Counted from the stretch's first letter, positions 1 through 10,435 are shown. The stretch is DNA of 64,000 nucleotides from an uncultured Ellagibacter sp. (GCA_934663775.1 CAKUKU010000001.1:186001-250000), one strand, 5' to 3'. Numbers and translations: made by a program. The notes: a model not told the origin generated them from the letters alone.

Positions 1-1527
1 GATGTCGTCGAAGTGGTAACCCAGCTTGGCCATGCGACGCGTGAAGGGCACGCCCGCGTCCTCCTCAGCGGCGGGGACGGCAGGCTCGGGCAGGGGCAGA
101 TCGTCGACCGAGAGCATTTCCTCGCCGAGCCAATCGCGGTAGGGCTTCTCGTTCGCGTAGCGGTTGCGAATCTCGTCGTTCCAGATGACGCGTCCCTGGT
201 CAGGGTCGACCTCGAGCATCTCGCCCGGGCCGAGGCACCCCGCCTGCAGGATGTCCTCGGGGTCGACATCGATCGTGCCGACCTCGGAAGACAGGATGAG
301 CCAGTCCTTGCGCGTGACGTAGTAGCGAGCCGGGCGCAGGCCGTTGCGGTCGAGCGCGGCACCCAGCATGCGGCCGTCGGTGAACGCGATGGCGGCAGGT
401 CCGTCCCAAGGCTCCATGAGCATGGACTGGTAGGCGTCGTAGGCGCGGCGCTTCTCGTCGATGCGATCGTTGTTGTCCCACGGCTCGGGAATCATCATGG
501 TGACGGCGCGGTCGAGCGGACGGCCGTTCATCGTCAGGAACTCGAGCACGTTGTCCAAGATGGCGGAGTCGGAACCTTCACGGTTGATAATCGGCAGGAT
601 CTTCTTCAGGTCCTCGCCGAGCACCGGGCTGTAGAGCTTCGGCTCGCGGGCGCGCGTCCAGGAAATGTTGCCGCGCAGCGTGTTGATCTCGCCGTTGTGG
701 ATGATGTAGCGGTTCGGATGCGCGCGCTCCCACGACGGCGTCGTGTTCGTGGAGTAGCGCGAGTGCACGAGTGCAAGCGAGGTTTCGACCGCCGCGTCAT
801 TCAGGTCGATGAAGAAGCGGCGCATCTGGGTCGCCACGAGCATGCCCTTGTAGACGATGGTGCGGCTCGACATCGAGCACACGTAGAAGATCTTGTTCGC
901 GAGCGCCGGGTTCGCGTCAGCCGCGCGCTCGATGGTGCGGCGGCACACATAGAGCTTGCGTTCGAAATCTTGGCCTGCGGAAACGTCTTCCGGACGACGC
1001 AAAAACGCCTGCAGGATGGTCGGCATGCACGCCTGCGCGGTACTGCCCAGGTCGTGCGGATCAACCGGCACCTCGCGCCAGAACATCAAGGGCACGCCGC
1101 ACTTCGCGCAGCCTTCCTCGAAGACGCGCTTCGCGTCGCGAACGCCCGTTGGATCATCGTGCGGGAAGAAGAGCATGGCAACGCCGTAGTCGCCTTCCCC
1201 TGGCAAAAGCTGGCCTTCCTTCTGCGCTTCCTTGCGGAAGAAGCGGTGAGGAATCTGGAAGAGCACGCCTGCGCCGTCGCCGGTGTTGCGCTCAAGGCCC
1301 GTGCCTCCGCGGTGCTCCAGATTGACCAGCACCGACAGCGCATCGTCCAGCATGGCATGGCTGCGCTCGCCCTTCAGGTGCGCCAATGCGCCGATGCCGC
1401 ACGCGTCGTGCTCGTACGATTCGCGGTAAAGACCCGCTGCGGGTTGTTTCGCCTCGCGAGTTGCGCATGCCCCGTGCGCATCCCAACAGCTTCGAGCCCC
1501 CGCCTGTTCGCTAAGTTGAGAGTTCAT
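1..1527 (-). CDS. gltB: Glutamate synthase large subunit, N-terminal part (cut by window edge)
   Basis: Makes glutamate from glutamine and 2-oxoglutarate together with a GltD partner. The 509 visible codons hold the class II (Ntn) glutaminase domain: a 42-residue leader, then EHDACGIGALAH with the presumed catalytic Cys43, followed by LEHRGGTG and TGDGAGVLFQIPHRFF, both typical of GltB. Further on, VHSRYSTNT and NGEIN match the glutaminase substrate pocket. The start at 1527 is chosen because AAGGA lies 8 bases upstream and because it leaves a cleavable propeptide of normal length. The synthase half lies beyond position 1. Family assignment is secure; whether gltD follows cannot be seen here. 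Confidence 0.95.
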   Translation of the reverse strand, partial: MNSQLSEQAGARSCWDAHGACATREAKQPAAGLYRESYEHDACGIGALAHLKGERSHAMLDDALSVLVNLEHRGGTGLERNTGDGAGVLFQIPHRFFRKEAQKEGQLLPGEGDYGVAMLFFPHDDPTGVRDAKRVFEEGCAKCGVPLMFWREVPVDPHDLGSTAQACMPTILQAFLRRPEDVSAGQDFERKLYVCRRTIERAADANPALANKIFYVCSMSSRTIVYKGMLVATQMRRFFIDLNDAAVETSLALVHSRYSTNTTPSWERAHPNRYIIHNGEINTLRGNISWTRAREPKLYSPVLGEDLKKILPIINREGSDSAILDNVLEFLTMNGRPLDRAVTMMIPEPWDNNDRIDEKRRAYDAYQSMLMEPWDGPAAIAFTDGRMLGAALDRNGLRPARYYVTRKDWLILSSEVGTIDVDPEDILQAGCLGPGEMLEVDPDQGRVIWNDEIRNRYANEKPYRDWLGEEMLSVDDLPLPEPAVPAAEEDAGVPFTRRMAKLGYHFDDI

Positions 1528-1581
1528 ATACGATCCTTCGTCTACGCGACCGCCGTTTTCCAGAATGGCAGTCTATTGCGT

Positions 1582-1612
1582 AGTGTATCGACTCTCGCGC
1601 GCTTTGTTTCAA
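1582..1612 (-). promoter_or_regulatory. Candidate gltB promoter
   Basis: On the minus strand TTGAAA (1607-1612) and TACACT (1582-1587) are 19 bases apart, a longer spacer than ideal. They lie 55-85 bases before the gltB start, and the -35 overlaps one arm of the inverted repeat at 1599-1660. Support is by match only. Confidence 0.35.
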
Positions 1613-1660
1613 GCTGCAACAAGGTTATGACAACCCCGAAACACGCTCGAAACAAAGCGC
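1599..1660. repeat. Inverted repeat with 16-bp arms upstream of gltB
   Basis: Arms GCGCTTTGTTTCAAGC (1599-1614) and GCTCGAAACAAAGCGC (1645-1660) pair at 15 of 16 positions around a 30-base centre. No T-run follows either side, so it looks more like paired regulator sites than a terminator. It overlaps the candidate gltB promoter and would fit nitrogen or glutamine control, which is inference. Confidence 0.6.
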
Positions 1661-1781
1661 CAGGATGCCCCGGCGAACGGCGGTGCAAGTGGGCGAGTGG
1701 GCGGCACGATGGGGCAACAGGAACGACGGGCAGGGCGGATGCCTCCAGGTTCGTCCGTCGCCCCGCCCGCGCGAGCCCGGC

Positions 1782-4700
1782 TTACGCGAGCTCGGTCTCG
1801 ACCTCGAGCTTGCCCGCGTCCTGCGCCTTGCCATGCGATCCGTCGGCGTTCACGAAGGTGTCGCGTGCCGCGCGGGCCTCGGACTCCTTCTCCGCCAGAT
1901 TCGCCTTCGCGACCGAAATCATCAGCTTGATGCGGTTGAGCTGGTTCACCTCCGACGCGCCCGGATCGTAGTCGACGGCCACGATGTTGCTCTCCGGATA
2001 ACGGCGGCGCAACTCCTTGATGACCGCCTTGCCGACGACATGGTTCGGCAGGCACGCGAACGGCTGGGTGCACACCACGTTCGGCGCGCCGGTCTTGATA
2101 AGCTCCACCATTTCGGCGGTGAGCAGCCACCCCTCGCCCATCGAGTTGCACAGCGAGAGGATCTCACTCGCATATTCGGCCAGCTCGTAGATGTTCGCCG
2201 GCGGGTTGAAGCGCGACGAGTCGGCAAGCGCCTTGTTCACCGGTGCGCGGAACTTCTTGATGGCGGAAAGCGCCACCTTCGACCCGAGCGCGCCCTTCGA
2301 GCTGCGCCCGAGCGGATCTTTCTGGAAAATGCCGCCCGCAACGCCGAACAGGAAGAACTCGATGAGCCCCGGCACCACGGCCTCGCACCCTTCCCGCTCG
2401 ATCACGTCGACGATCTGGTTGTTCGCCGTGGGATGGAACTTCACGAGAATCTCGCCCACCACGCCGACGCGCGGCTTGGTTCCCTCGCCCTGGAGCGGCA
2501 GCGTGTCGAAGTCCTCGACAATCTGCCGGATCGTGCGCTTGAAGCGGCCGTACGACTCGCCGGTTTCCAACTGGCCCTTGCACGTGGCCATCCAGTGGTC
2601 GAACAGGCGATTCGCGCTACCGGGTTCCACCTCGTAGGGGCGCGTGCGATAGAGACACTGCATGAGCACGTCGCCGTACTGCAGCGCGTACACGGCCTGG
2701 AGCAGCATCTTCGGCGTGATCTTGAAGCCAGGGTTGTGCTCGCCTAAGTCCTTGAACGAGATAGCGATCACGGGAATGTGCGCGAGGCCCACAGCCTTCA
2801 ATGCCTTGCGGATAAGCGAGATGTAGTTGGTGGCGCGGCAACCGCCGCCCGTCTGCGTGATGAGCACGGCAAGCTTGTCGGTGTCGTAGCGTCCCGACAT
2901 GACGGCTTCCATAATCTGGCCGGTGACCAGGATGGACGGATAGCAGATGTCGTTGTTCACGTACTTAAGGCCCGCATCGACCGCGCCGTGGTCCACGCTC
3001 GGCAGAAGCTCGACGTTGTAGCCGAAGCGGCTGAAGATGGGCACAAGAAGCTCGAAATGGTACGGCGCCATCTGCGGTGCCAGGATGGTGTAGCCCTGCT
3101 CCTTCATCTCCTCGGTGAACACCGCGCGCGGGAACTCCGTGTCGGCGCCCTCGCGCTGGCGCATGCGCTCCTGAGCCTCGGGCGCGGCCTTCTCGTTGAA
3201 CGCGTCGGGGATGGCGTCGGGCGAGATCTCGATGTCGCACGCGGGGCAGCTTGCGGGCTTTGCGGTGCGTTCTGCCTCTTCATCGGCCTGATCCTTCAGG
3301 GCAGCAAGGAGGCTGCGCACGCGAATACGCGCGGCGCCCAGGTTGGACACCTCGTCGATTTTGAGCACGGTGTACACCTTGCCCGCCGACTCGAGAATTT
3401 CCTGCACCTGGTCGGTGGTGAGCGCGTCCAAGCCGCAACCGAACGAGTTCAGCTGGATGAGGTCGAGGTCGCGACGCTCGGTCGCCACCTTCGCCGCCGC
3501 ATAGAGGCGCGTGTGGTACATCCACTGGTCGACCAGGCGAATCGGTCGCTCGAGCGTGCCCAGGTGCGCGATGGAGTCCTCGGTGAGCACCGCCAGCCCG
3601 AAGCTTGTGAGCAGCTCGGGGATAGCGTGGTTGATCTCGGGATCGTTGTGGTAGGGGCGGCCCGCCAGCACGATGCCGTGGGCGCCGGTCTCCTCCATCC
3701 ATTTCAGGGTCTCGGTGCCCTTCGCGCGCATATCGCGCTTGAACGCCTCGTCCTCGGCCCAAGCGGCGTCGACCGCGGCGTTCACTTCCTCCTGCGTCGG
3801 GGCGGAAACACCTTCACCCATGAGCTCGGGGTGCGCCTCGATAAGCTCCACCATCAGGCGCTTCTTCAGGTGTTCCTTCTTGTCGTAGGGCAGCCACGGG
3901 TTCAAAAACTGCGTCGACGACTCGCGCAGCTCGTCGATGTTCAAGCGCAGCGCCTCGGCGTAGCTCGCCACGATCGGGCAGTTGAAATGGTTGCCCGCCG
4001 TGTCGTCCTCCTGGCGCTCCCACTTGCTGCAGGGGAACCAGATGAAGTCTGGGTGCTTGTCGAGCAGGTTCATGATGTGGCCGTGCGAGAGCTTCGCCGG
4101 GTAGCACACGCTCTCCGACGGCATGGACTCGATGCCCGCCTCGTAGGTCTTCTTCGTGGACGGGTCGGAAAGCACCACGCGCCACCCGAGTTTCGTGAAG
4201 AAGGTGAACCAGAACGGGTAGTTCTCGTACATGTTGAGCGCACGGGGAATGCCCACCGTGCCGCGCGGGGCCTTGTCGGCGGAAAGCGGCGTGTAGTGGT
4301 CGAACAGGCGCTTGCTCTTGTACTCGAAGAGGTTCGGCACCTGCTGCGACTTCTTGTCGAGCGCGCCGGCGCCCTTCTCGCAGCGGTTGCCCGTGATGAA
4401 GCGGCGGTGCTTGCCAGTGTTCTCGTCCTTGCCGAAATCGTTCACCGTGAGCAGGCAGGCGTTCGAGCAGCCCTTGCAGCGCACGGTCTTGTGCGTGGGA
4501 GCGAGCGATTCGATCTGTTCGAGGGAAAGCAGCGTGGATTTGACCTGGGGGGCGACCTGCTTGCGGTAGCGATCGCGCGCGAGGAGCGCGGCACCGTAGG
4601 CGCCCATGTTGCCCGCGATGTCGGGGCGCACGGCATGCACGCCCGCGAGCTGTTCGAACGCGCGCAGCACCGCGTCGTTCAAGAACGTGCCGCCCTGCAC

Positions 4701-6464
4701 GATGACCTTCGTGCCCACGTCGTGCGGGTCGCGGATCTTGATAACCTTGAACAGCGCGTTCTTGATGACCGAGATGGCCAGGCCCGCGGCGATATCGCCC
4801 ACCGTGGCGCCTTCTTTCTGCGCCTGCTTCACGCGGGAGTTCATGAACACGGTGCAGCGGCTTCCCAAGTCAACGGGGTTTTCCGCATGAATTGCCGTCT
4901 TGGCGAACTCGGAAACGTCCAGGTTCAGGCCCGTCGCGAAGCTCTCGATGAAGCTGCCGCAGCCCGACGAGCACGCCTCGTTCAGCATGATATGGTCGAT
5001 CACGCCGTCCTTCACGCGCAGGCACTTCATGTCCTGGCCGCCGATGTCGAGGATGAACTCCACGCCTGGGAGCATCTGCTGAGCGCCGCGCAGATGCGCG
5101 ACCGTCTCGATCTCGCCCGAGTCGACGCGCAGCGCCTCAAGGAGCAGCGCCTCGCCGTAGCCGGTGACCGTGGCGTGTCCAATGGTGATGAGCGGCTCGC
5201 CCGTCTCGGCGTCGACCGGCATGTCGTTGTATAGCTTGGCGATGGCGGCCTTCGCGCATCCGAGCACGTCGCCCTTGTTCGACACGTAGTGCGACCAGAG
5301 CAGGCTGCCTTCCTCGTCGATGAGCGTCGCCTTGAACGTGGTCGAACCCGCGTCAATGCCCAGATAGGCAACGCCCATGTAATCCATGAGGCTCTCACGC
5401 TTCACGCACTCGGCGGCATGGCGTTCGTTGAACTCGTCAAGCTCGGCGTCGCTTGCGAACAGCGGAGGCAGGCGCACGACCTCGGAGCCTTGGATATCGC
5501 CCAGGTTCTTCAAGCGGTCAAGCACGTCGGAGAGCTTCTCGGCGCGCACGGTCGAGCTCGCCGCGCCCGCAATGGCGCAGCCGCTCGCCACGAACAGGTG
5601 CGCGTTGTCGGGCACGATGCGATGTTCCTCGTCGAGGTCGAGCGTCTCATAGAAGCGTTTGCGCAGCTCGGGAAGGTATTGCAGCGGGCCGCCCAAAAAT
5701 GCCACGTAGCCGCGGATGGGCCGGCCGCATGCGAGGCCGGAGATGGTCTGCGTCACGACGGACTGGAAGATGGACGCGGCGATGTCCTCCTTGCGCGCGC
5801 CCTCGTTCAAAAGCGGTTGCACGTCGGTCTTCGCGAACACGCCGCAGCGCGAGGCAATCGGGTAGATGGTGGTCGCGTTCTGCGCAAGCGTGTTCAAGCC
5901 GCCCGCATCGGTGTTCAGAAGTGCCGCCATCTGGTCGATGAATGCGCCCGTTCCGCCCGCGCAGGTGCCGTTCATGCGCTGCTCGATGCCGTTTTCGAAG
6001 TAGATGATCTTCGCGTCCTCGCCGCCGAGCTCGATGGCCACGTCGGTTTTGGGAATGAAGGTTTCGACCGCGGTTTTGCTCGCGATGACCTCCTGCACGA
6101 ACTCGATGCCGAGCCACTGGGCCAAAAGCAGTCCGCCCGAGCCGGTGATGGCGATCGTCATGCGCTCATCACCGAAACCCTCGGCGGCCTCGGAGAGCAC
6201 CTCCACGATCGTTGCGCGCACGTCAGCGTGGTGGCGACGATAGACCGAGTACTTGACCTGGTCGTTCTCGTCCAAGATGGCAAGCTTCACCGTCGTCGAG
6301 CCGACATCGATGCCGATATGGAGCGCGTCTTTCACGACGGGTTCTCCAACCGGGGTCGCGTCAACCGTCGTAGTGCGGGGCGCGCAGCCCTCGCCCGAAC
6401 ATGCGCTAAGGGACGCCTTCTCATCGGCCGTCAATTCCTGATTGTTCATGTTTTCGTCTTCCAT
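1782..6464 (-). CDS. Two-module acyl-CoA dehydratase activase (BadF/HgdC family) fused to DUF2229 and HgdB-like regions
   Basis: A 1560-residue cytoplasmic protein. Two BadF/BcrA/HgdC ATPase modules begin with [10 protein letters not shown] (51-60) and [10 protein letters not shown] (369-378). Each has the cysteine pair that ligates the bridging [4Fe-4S] cluster in activases (NGTCAGGTG with [15 protein letters not shown] with SRCTVF). A Cys cluster [10 protein letters not shown] then introduces a DUF2229 region, and the C-terminal third resembles the 2-hydroxyacyl-CoA dehydratase component fold ([21 protein letters not shown]). HgdC-type proteins pass one ATP-energised electron to a dehydratase; the substrate of these giant fused forms is not established. 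The start at 6464 has GAAGG 8-9 bases upstream; ATG 6449 is an alternative. It follows the TetR gene by 15 bases, so they are co-transcribed. Confidence 0.85.
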   Translation of the reverse strand: MEDENMNNQELTADEKASLSACSGEGCAPRTTTVDATPVGEPVVKDALHIGIDVGSTTVKLAILDENDQVKYSVYRRHHADVRATIVEVLSEAAEGFGDERMTIAITGSGGLLLAQWLGIEFVQEVIASKTAVETFIPKTDVAIELGGEDAKIIYFENGIEQRMNGTCAGGTGAFIDQMAALLNTDAGGLNTLAQNATTIYPIASRCGVFAKTDVQPLLNEGARKEDIAASIFQSVVTQTISGLACGRPIRGYVAFLGGPLQYLPELRKRFYETLDLDEEHRIVPDNAHLFVASGCAIAGAASSTVRAEKLSDVLDRLKNLGDIQGSEVVRLPPLFASDAELDEFNERHAAECVKRESLMDYMGVAYLGIDAGSTTFKATLIDEEGSLLWSHYVSNKGDVLGCAKAAIAKLYNDMPVDAETGEPLITIGHATVTGYGEALLLEALRVDSGEIETVAHLRGAQQMLPGVEFILDIGGQDMKCLRVKDGVIDHIMLNEACSSGCGSFIESFATGLNLDVSEFAKTAIHAENPVDLGSRCTVFMNSRVKQAQKEGATVGDIAAGLAISVIKNALFKVIKIRDPHDVGTKVIVQGGTFLNDAVLRAFEQLAGVHAVRPDIAGNMGAYGAALLARDRYRKQVAPQVKSTLLSLEQIESLAPTHKTVRCKGCSNACLLTVNDFGKDENTGKHRRFITGNRCEKGAGALDKKSQQVPNLFEYKSKRLFDHYTPLSADKAPRGTVGIPRALNMYENYPFWFTFFTKLGWRVVLSDPSTKKTYEAGIESMPSESVCYPAKLSHGHIMNLLDKHPDFIWFPCSKWERQEDDTAGNHFNCPIVASYAEALRLNIDELRESSTQFLNPWLPYDKKEHLKKRLMVELIEAHPELMGEGVSAPTQEEVNAAVDAAWAEDEAFKRDMRAKGTETLKWMEETGAHGIVLAGRPYHNDPEINHAIPELLTSFGLAVLTEDSIAHLGTLERPIRLVDQWMYHTRLYAAAKVATERRDLDLIQLNSFGCGLDALTTDQVQEILESAGKVYTVLKIDEVSNLGAARIRVRSLLAALKDQADEEAERTAKPASCPACDIEISPDAIPDAFNEKAAPEAQERMRQREGADTEFPRAVFTEEMKEQGYTILAPQMAPYHFELLVPIFSRFGYNVELLPSVDHGAVDAGLKYVNNDICYPSILVTGQIMEAVMSGRYDTDKLAVLITQTGGGCRATNYISLIRKALKAVGLAHIPVIAISFKDLGEHNPGFKITPKMLLQAVYALQYGDVLMQCLYRTRPYEVEPGSANRLFDHWMATCKGQLETGESYGRFKRTIRQIVEDFDTLPLQGEGTKPRVGVVGEILVKFHPTANNQIVDVIEREGCEAVVPGLIEFFLFGVAGGIFQKDPLGRSSKGALGSKVALSAIKKFRAPVNKALADSSRFNPPANIYELAEYASEILSLCNSMGEGWLLTAEMVELIKTGAPNVVCTQPFACLPNHVVGKAVIKELRRRYPESNIVAVDYDPGASEVNQLNRIKLMISVAKANLAEKESEARAARDTFVNADGSHGKAQDAGKLEVETELA

Positions 6465-6479
6465 CGTTATCGCCTTCGT

Positions 6480-7106
6480 TTACAGCTTGATCGGATCGCC
6501 CGGTTTGATGAAGAAGAGCTTCATCGCGATAAGCGCCATGTCCTGGGAGCTCTCGCGCATGCCCGTTTCGACCCAACGCGTGATGACCCCCAGATACGCG
6601 CTCGCGTAGAACGCAACGTAATATTGCACGAACGGCTCGGGGTTGTTGCGATAGCGCTCGTGCAGGATGGTCTGGATGATCTCGGTGCACAGCGCATCGC
6701 GCACGCGCGGGCCGAAGCTCGGGTCGCCTTTAGGGCCCATCACCGCATGCAGGAAATCACCCTGTTCACGCAGGCAATCGAACAGTTCCACCAAAAAGGG
6801 CATCGGGCGCTTGCTCACGCGGTAGCGCATGACGTCCTTCAGGCCGATCGTCTGCATCTTTGCCTGAAGAGCCTCGAGGTCGGCCATGATGTCTCCCTCA
6901 AGGGCACGAAGCAGCCCGTCTTTGTCCCCGAAGATGTTGTAGAGCGTGCCGCGGTTGAGCCCCGCGCGAGCGCACAGGTCGCTTGCGGAGAACCCGTCGA
7001 GCCCGCATTCCTCCGTCAGCTCGATGAAGGCCTCGCGCAGCGCCTGCTTCGAGCGCGTGATCCGCCGATCTTCAGAAGCGACACCTTCGTTTGCCGAACA
7101 TGTCAT
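6480..7106 (-). CDS. TetR/AcrR family transcriptional regulator
   Basis: An N-terminal TetR helix-turn-helix is clear: residues about 15-60 contain SKQALREAFIEL, DLCARAGLNRGTLYNIFGDK and a hydrophobic recognition helix. A helical ligand and dimerisation region of about 140 residues follows. I prefer ATG 7106 (208 aa) because GGTGGAG sits just before it; ATG 7121 (213 aa) lacks a ribosome site. It is the first gene of an operon with the activase downstream, and a palindrome overlaps its own start region, so autorepression and control of the activase are likely. The ligand is unknown; an acyl-CoA or acid is a reasonable guess only. Confidence 0.85.
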   Translation of the reverse strand: MTCSANEGVASEDRRITRSKQALREAFIELTEECGLDGFSASDLCARAGLNRGTLYNIFGDKDGLLRALEGDIMADLEALQAKMQTIGLKDVMRYRVSKRPMPFLVELFDCLREQGDFLHAVMGPKGDPSFGPRVRDALCTEIIQTILHERYRNNPEPFVQYYVAFYASAYLGVITRWVETGMRESSQDMALIAMKLFFIKPGDPIKL

Positions 7107-7119
7107 AAGCTCCACCCCC

Positions 7120-7158
7120 ATTCAACAATCCGACCAATAATAAACATATTGTTCAATA
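7120..7158. promoter_or_regulatory. Candidate TetR operator pair
   Basis: TATTGTTCAATA (7147-7158) is a palindrome apart from its central two bases. A near copy, ATTGTTGAAT on the minus strand, lies at 7120-7129. Both are just downstream of the tetR -10 box, where a bound repressor would block transcription. Confidence 0.5.
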
Positions 7159-7163
7159 GTGTG

Positions 7164-7192
7164 ATTGTAGCGAGCTGGCACGCGAATGGCAA
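7164..7192 (-). promoter_or_regulatory. Promoter of the tetR-activase operon
   Basis: Minus strand TTGCCA (7187-7192), a 17-base spacer and TACAAT (7164-7169). Each hexamer matches the sigma-70 consensus at five of six positions, with ideal spacing, 60-85 bases before the tetR start. Confidence 0.7.
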
Positions 7193-7406
7193 CGGATGCG
7201 CGCCCTGTTTACACAGGTTTTGCTGGAAAAACAGGAGCCGACCAAGGCGCAGCCGAATCACCTTCCCCCGCCGCGCCAAATCAGCGCCGTTTTTCCCGCT
7301 AAAACGATGACAGCTGCCGTTTCCCCTCCGAAAAAAGGTATCCTGTTCGAAGAAATCAACAGCCCACGCGCAATTCAAACGCCCATTCGCGAGAGGGAGA
7401 GCATCT

Positions 7407-8771
7407 ATGCAAATCACACCTGCCGAAATCGCCGAAACCCTGGCGATGGTGAACAAGGAGCACCTCGATATCCGAACGATCACGCTCGGACTGAACCTGC
7501 GAGGATGCACCGATTCGAACATCAACACGATGGCCCGCAAGGTTTACGACCGCATGACCACCGCAGCCGAGCAGCTCGTTCCCACCGCCGAACAGCTCGA
7601 GCGCGAATACGGCATCCCCATCGTGAACAAGCGCATCTCCGTGACGCCCATCGCCGAGATCTGCGCGGCGACCGATGCCTGCGACCTGTCGCCAATCGCC
7701 GTGGCCATGGACAAGGCCGCGAAGGTCGTCGGCGTCGACTTCGTCGGCGGCTTCTCCGCCCTCGTGCACAAGGGCGCGTCGCGCGCGGACAACAACCTCA
7801 TGGACTCCATCCCCGACGCCCTTGCGGCGACCGATTTTGTGTGCTCGAGCGTGAACGTGGGTTCGACGCGCGCGGGCATCAACATGGACGCCGCCTTCAA
7901 GATGGCGGGCATCGTGAAGAAGACTGCCGAGGCAACGGCCGACCGCCAGTGCATCGGCGCAGGTAAGCTGGTTGTTTTCTGCAACGCTGTTGAAGACAAC
8001 CCCTTCATGGCGGGCGCGTTCCACGGCTCGGGCGAGGCCGACGCCGTCGTGAACGTGGGCGTTTCGGGCCCGGGCGTCGTGCGTTCGGTGCTCGCTAGCA
8101 TGCCGAAGGACGCCGACATGACCGCCATCTCGGAAGCCATCAAGGCGACGACGTTTAAGATCACGCGCGCGGGCGAGCTCATGGCCCGCGAGGCGAGCAA
8201 GCGCCTGGGCGTGACGAAGGGCATCCTCGATCTGTCGCTCGCCCCGACGCCGGCTGAGGGCGACTCGGTCGCGGAGATCCTGGAAGCCATCGGCGTCGGA
8301 AAATGCGGCGGCCCGGGCACCACGGCGGCGCTTGCCATGCTCAACGACGCGGTGAAGAAGGGCGGCGTCATGGCGTCGTCGAGCGTCGGCGGGCTTTCGG
8401 GCGCGTTCATTCCCGTGTCGGAAGACGCCGGCATGATCCGCGCAGCCGAGGCAGGCGCCCTTTCCCTTGAGAAGCTCGAGGCCATGACCTGCGTCTGCAG
8501 CGTGGGCCTCGATATGATCGCTATCCCGGGCGACACCTCGGTGGAAACGATCTTCGGCATCATCGCCGACGAGTGCGCCATCGGCATGATCAACAACAAG
8601 ACCACCGCCGTGCGCGTCATCCCCGCCATCGGCAAGAAGGTCGGCGACCGACTGGAATTCGGCGGCCTTCTGGGATACGCCCCCGTCATGCCCGTGAACG
8701 GACACGCCGGCACCGTCTTCGCTCACCGAGGCGGCCGCATGCCCGCCCCGATCAACAGCTTGAAGAACTAG
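7407..8771 (+). CDS. PFL family protein (UPF0210/DUF711)
   Basis: A 454-residue cytoplasmic protein that matches the DUF711/UPF0210 family over its full length: [14 protein letters not shown] at the start, a long central region with [15 protein letters not shown], and the glycine-rich [22 protein letters not shown]. The fold is related to pyruvate formate-lyase, but the family lacks a proven reaction. GGGAGAG precedes ATG 7407. In Firmicutes the gene is usually preceded by a small ACT-domain protein (UPF0237); none is present here, and the gene stands alone, divergent from tetR. Family call is firm, function unknown. Confidence 0.9.
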   Translation: MQITPAEIAETLAMVNKEHLDIRTITLGLNLRGCTDSNINTMARKVYDRMTTAAEQLVPTAEQLEREYGIPIVNKRISVTPIAEICAATDACDLSPIAVAMDKAAKVVGVDFVGGFSALVHKGASRADNNLMDSIPDALAATDFVCSSVNVGSTRAGINMDAAFKMAGIVKKTAEATADRQCIGAGKLVVFCNAVEDNPFMAGAFHGSGEADAVVNVGVSGPGVVRSVLASMPKDADMTAISEAIKATTFKITRAGELMAREASKRLGVTKGILDLSLAPTPAEGDSVAEILEAIGVGKCGGPGTTAALAMLNDAVKKGGVMASSSVGGLSGAFIPVSEDAGMIRAAEAGALSLEKLEAMTCVCSVGLDMIAIPGDTSVETIFGIIADECAIGMINNKTTAVRVIPAIGKKVGDRLEFGGLLGYAPVMPVNGHAGTVFAHRGGRMPAPINSLKN

Positions 8772-8975
8772 CGATTCGGCAGATTACCCGTTCTCATACT
8801 ATGCGCCTAAGCGAGCACGCCCCTTCTCAATGACTTTTAGAACAGGAGCTTTTGGAAGATATAACAACTCGGGAAATGTCAAAGGGAAGCCGAAGCGCTC
8901 GTAGAGGAAAACGCAACGTTAGGGTGGTAGTCATCACGATTTCCAACTCGAGCATGCAGATCAAACATCAGCTTC
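8772..8975. other. Intergenic stretch without a recognisable feature
   Basis: Lies between the convergent ends of the DUF711 gene and the HTH-HipA gene. I see no convincing terminator hairpin, RNA gene or supported small ORF. Confidence 0.5.
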
Positions 8976-10313
8976 TTAATCCCACTCGGCAATGCGGATC
9001 ATTCTCTCGAGGCGCCATCGGAGAGCGGCTTCGATATGCGGAAGTCGCGCGGTGAGCGCCTCGTTGCGCCCTAAAATTTCCATCGCCTCGTCAACGAACC
9101 CTTCGAGCGCGCCGGTATCGAACCAATCCATATCTTCGACAAGCAGCATTTGCTTTGCGGGGCTTTCGTAAAACTGCTTGCTTTTGAAGCTGTGCTCACC
9201 CGCTGCAAGCCGAGAAGTCTCGACATCGCACCACAGCGACGACCCCGAATCAAATATCGGCGCAGGTCGGCATGCGCCCGATTCAACATTCCGGACAATA
9301 CCGAAATTGCGATGATGGCGATCGTGGTTTGCGATGATATCGTCGCAAACGATCACATGGCCCAGCATTTCCTTCATATCGGCAATGCCCAACGCCTCGC
9401 AACAAGATAAGTAATGCTCGAAGTCGCTCGTGCGCTCATCGCGACCCAGATAGCGCTCAACGTAAATCGCCGGCACGAACTCCTCCTCGTTGGTCAGAAA
9501 ATCCGCGCAACTGCTCAGCGCTTTCGCCCCTTCTCCCTCCAGCGCGTACGCAACATATTCATTCGGCGCAAGAAGGCGACAGTGCAAAGCAGATGCAACC
9601 ACCTCGTTGTAAGGTTCCTGCCCATATTGCGTGCCGCTTTTAAGCAGCGTGCGAACACCGTTGCGACATACCCAGCGCTTCTCGAGGTTTCCATCCGAAG
9701 TATTGTCCGGCTTCGCCTTAGCCTGTCTGCCTTCGACGGCAAATTCGGCAGTTACCAGGGAGACGTGGTCAAAATCATTATCGAAGAAATTGATGTTTTC
9801 CCACGTGAGAGAAGAATGGGTCGGCTTAATCCAATATTGATCAGAAAGAGAGAGTCCTAAGTTTCTCTGCAGCAGCTCTTCGGGAAGAGAGACCCCCGAC
9901 TCGCTCAAGAGCGACGATAGCCCCCCGCGTGTGCCGGGAATGCCCCGACCGCGCCACCAGACGTTGAACTCGGAGAGGGGGATAACGCCGTCATGGACGA
10001 GGCCGATTGGCGCATAGTCGGCATCCGCATCGATGCCGATTTTCACAAATTCGTGGCGCTTCGCGCTATACACGAGCTCTGCCACTTCATGAGCCCGGTT
10101 CATCAGGGTGAACAAGGTTTCATTTTTCCCGCTCCCGATAGGAGGCCGTCCACCGCGTTTGTTCGAATTAGCAAGACGATCATTCACTGACGCCTCGTCG
10201 ATAAGCCACACCCCCGACATCTTCCGAGCCTTCAACGCACCGTTCTTTATGAGCTCTTGAACTCGCCTTACGCTGATATTGAGCTTAGATGCCGCCTGGC
10301 TTGTGGTCATCAT
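8976..10313 (-). CDS. HTH-HipA-type kinase fusion protein
   Basis: 445 residues. The first 50 or so (SQAASKLNISVRRVQELI, then a GVWLIDE wing) form an excisionase/MerR-like DNA-binding domain. The rest is a HipA-like kinase: an ATP-binding lysine in TLLKSGTQYGQEPYNE, catalytic loop HDRHHRNFG (330-338) and metal motif PIFDSG (Asp355). HipA kinases phosphorylate translation factors such as GltX and are normally silenced by a separate DNA-binding HipB; here the DNA-binding part is in the same chain. GCGAAGGG is a good ribosome site 7 bases before ATG 10313, and it lies inside operator O1. Two 28-bp operators upstream suggest autorepression. No separate antitoxin gene is adjacent. Kinase activity and toxicity are inference. 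Confidence 0.75.
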   Translation of the reverse strand: MMTTSQAASKLNISVRRVQELIKNGALKARKMSGVWLIDEASVNDRLANSNKRGGRPPIGSGKNETLFTLMNRAHEVAELVYSAKRHEFVKIGIDADADYAPIGLVHDGVIPLSEFNVWWRGRGIPGTRGGLSSLLSESGVSLPEELLQRNLGLSLSDQYWIKPTHSSLTWENINFFDNDFDHVSLVTAEFAVEGRQAKAKPDNTSDGNLEKRWVCRNGVRTLLKSGTQYGQEPYNEVVASALHCRLLAPNEYVAYALEGEGAKALSSCADFLTNEEEFVPAIYVERYLGRDERTSDFEHYLSCCEALGIADMKEMLGHVIVCDDIIANHDRHHRNFGIVRNVESGACRPAPIFDSGSSLWCDVETSRLAAGEHSFKSKQFYESPAKQMLLVEDMDWFDTGALEGFVDEAMEILGRNEALTARLPHIEAALRWRLERMIRIAEWD

Positions 10314-10316
10314 GGC

Positions 10317-10344
10317 AAAACCCTTCGCTATAACGAATAGTTTT
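10317..10344. promoter_or_regulatory. Operator O1 of the HTH-HipA gene
   Basis: This 28-bp site starts AAAACCCTTCGCTATA and matches the perfect palindrome O2 at 25 of 28 positions. It covers the transcript start region and the ribosome site of the kinase gene. Confidence 0.65.
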
Positions 10345-10353
10345 CATATTTTC

Positions 10354-10362
10354 AGTATATCA
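10354..10362 (-). promoter_or_regulatory. Extended -10 promoter between O1 and O2
   Basis: Minus strand TGATATACT is an extended -10 (TG-N-TATACT). The -35 region is weak and falls within O2. Transcription would start near 10347, at the edge of O1. Confidence 0.55.
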
Positions 10363-10390
10363 AAAACCCTTCGCTATAGCGAAGGGTTTT
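10363..10390. promoter_or_regulatory. Operator O2, perfect 28-bp palindrome
   Basis: AAAACCCTTCGCTA followed by its exact reverse complement. It repeats O1 at a 46-bp distance. On its own it could also end transcription of the upstream ettA operon, because the stem is flanked by A and T runs; the second copy at O1 favours a regulator site. Both roles are possible. Confidence 0.65.
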
Positions 10391-10435
10391 GTCGTCCCAA
10401 CACAAGGCGTCAGACGAAGGCGGCTTAGCGTTCCT

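Noticed and set aside
1..1527. gltB as a truncated pseudogene
   Set aside because: The frame is intact to the window edge; it is simply cut by the window.
2778..7310. Long plus-strand open frames opposite the activase gene (for example 2778-5234 and 5289-7310)
   Set aside because: They mirror the codon structure of the real minus-strand gene in GC-rich DNA, have no family motifs and no ribosome sites.
8852..9055. 67-codon plus-strand frame between DUF711 and HTH-HipA genes
   Set aside because: TTG start, overlaps the end of the kinase gene, and has no similarity.
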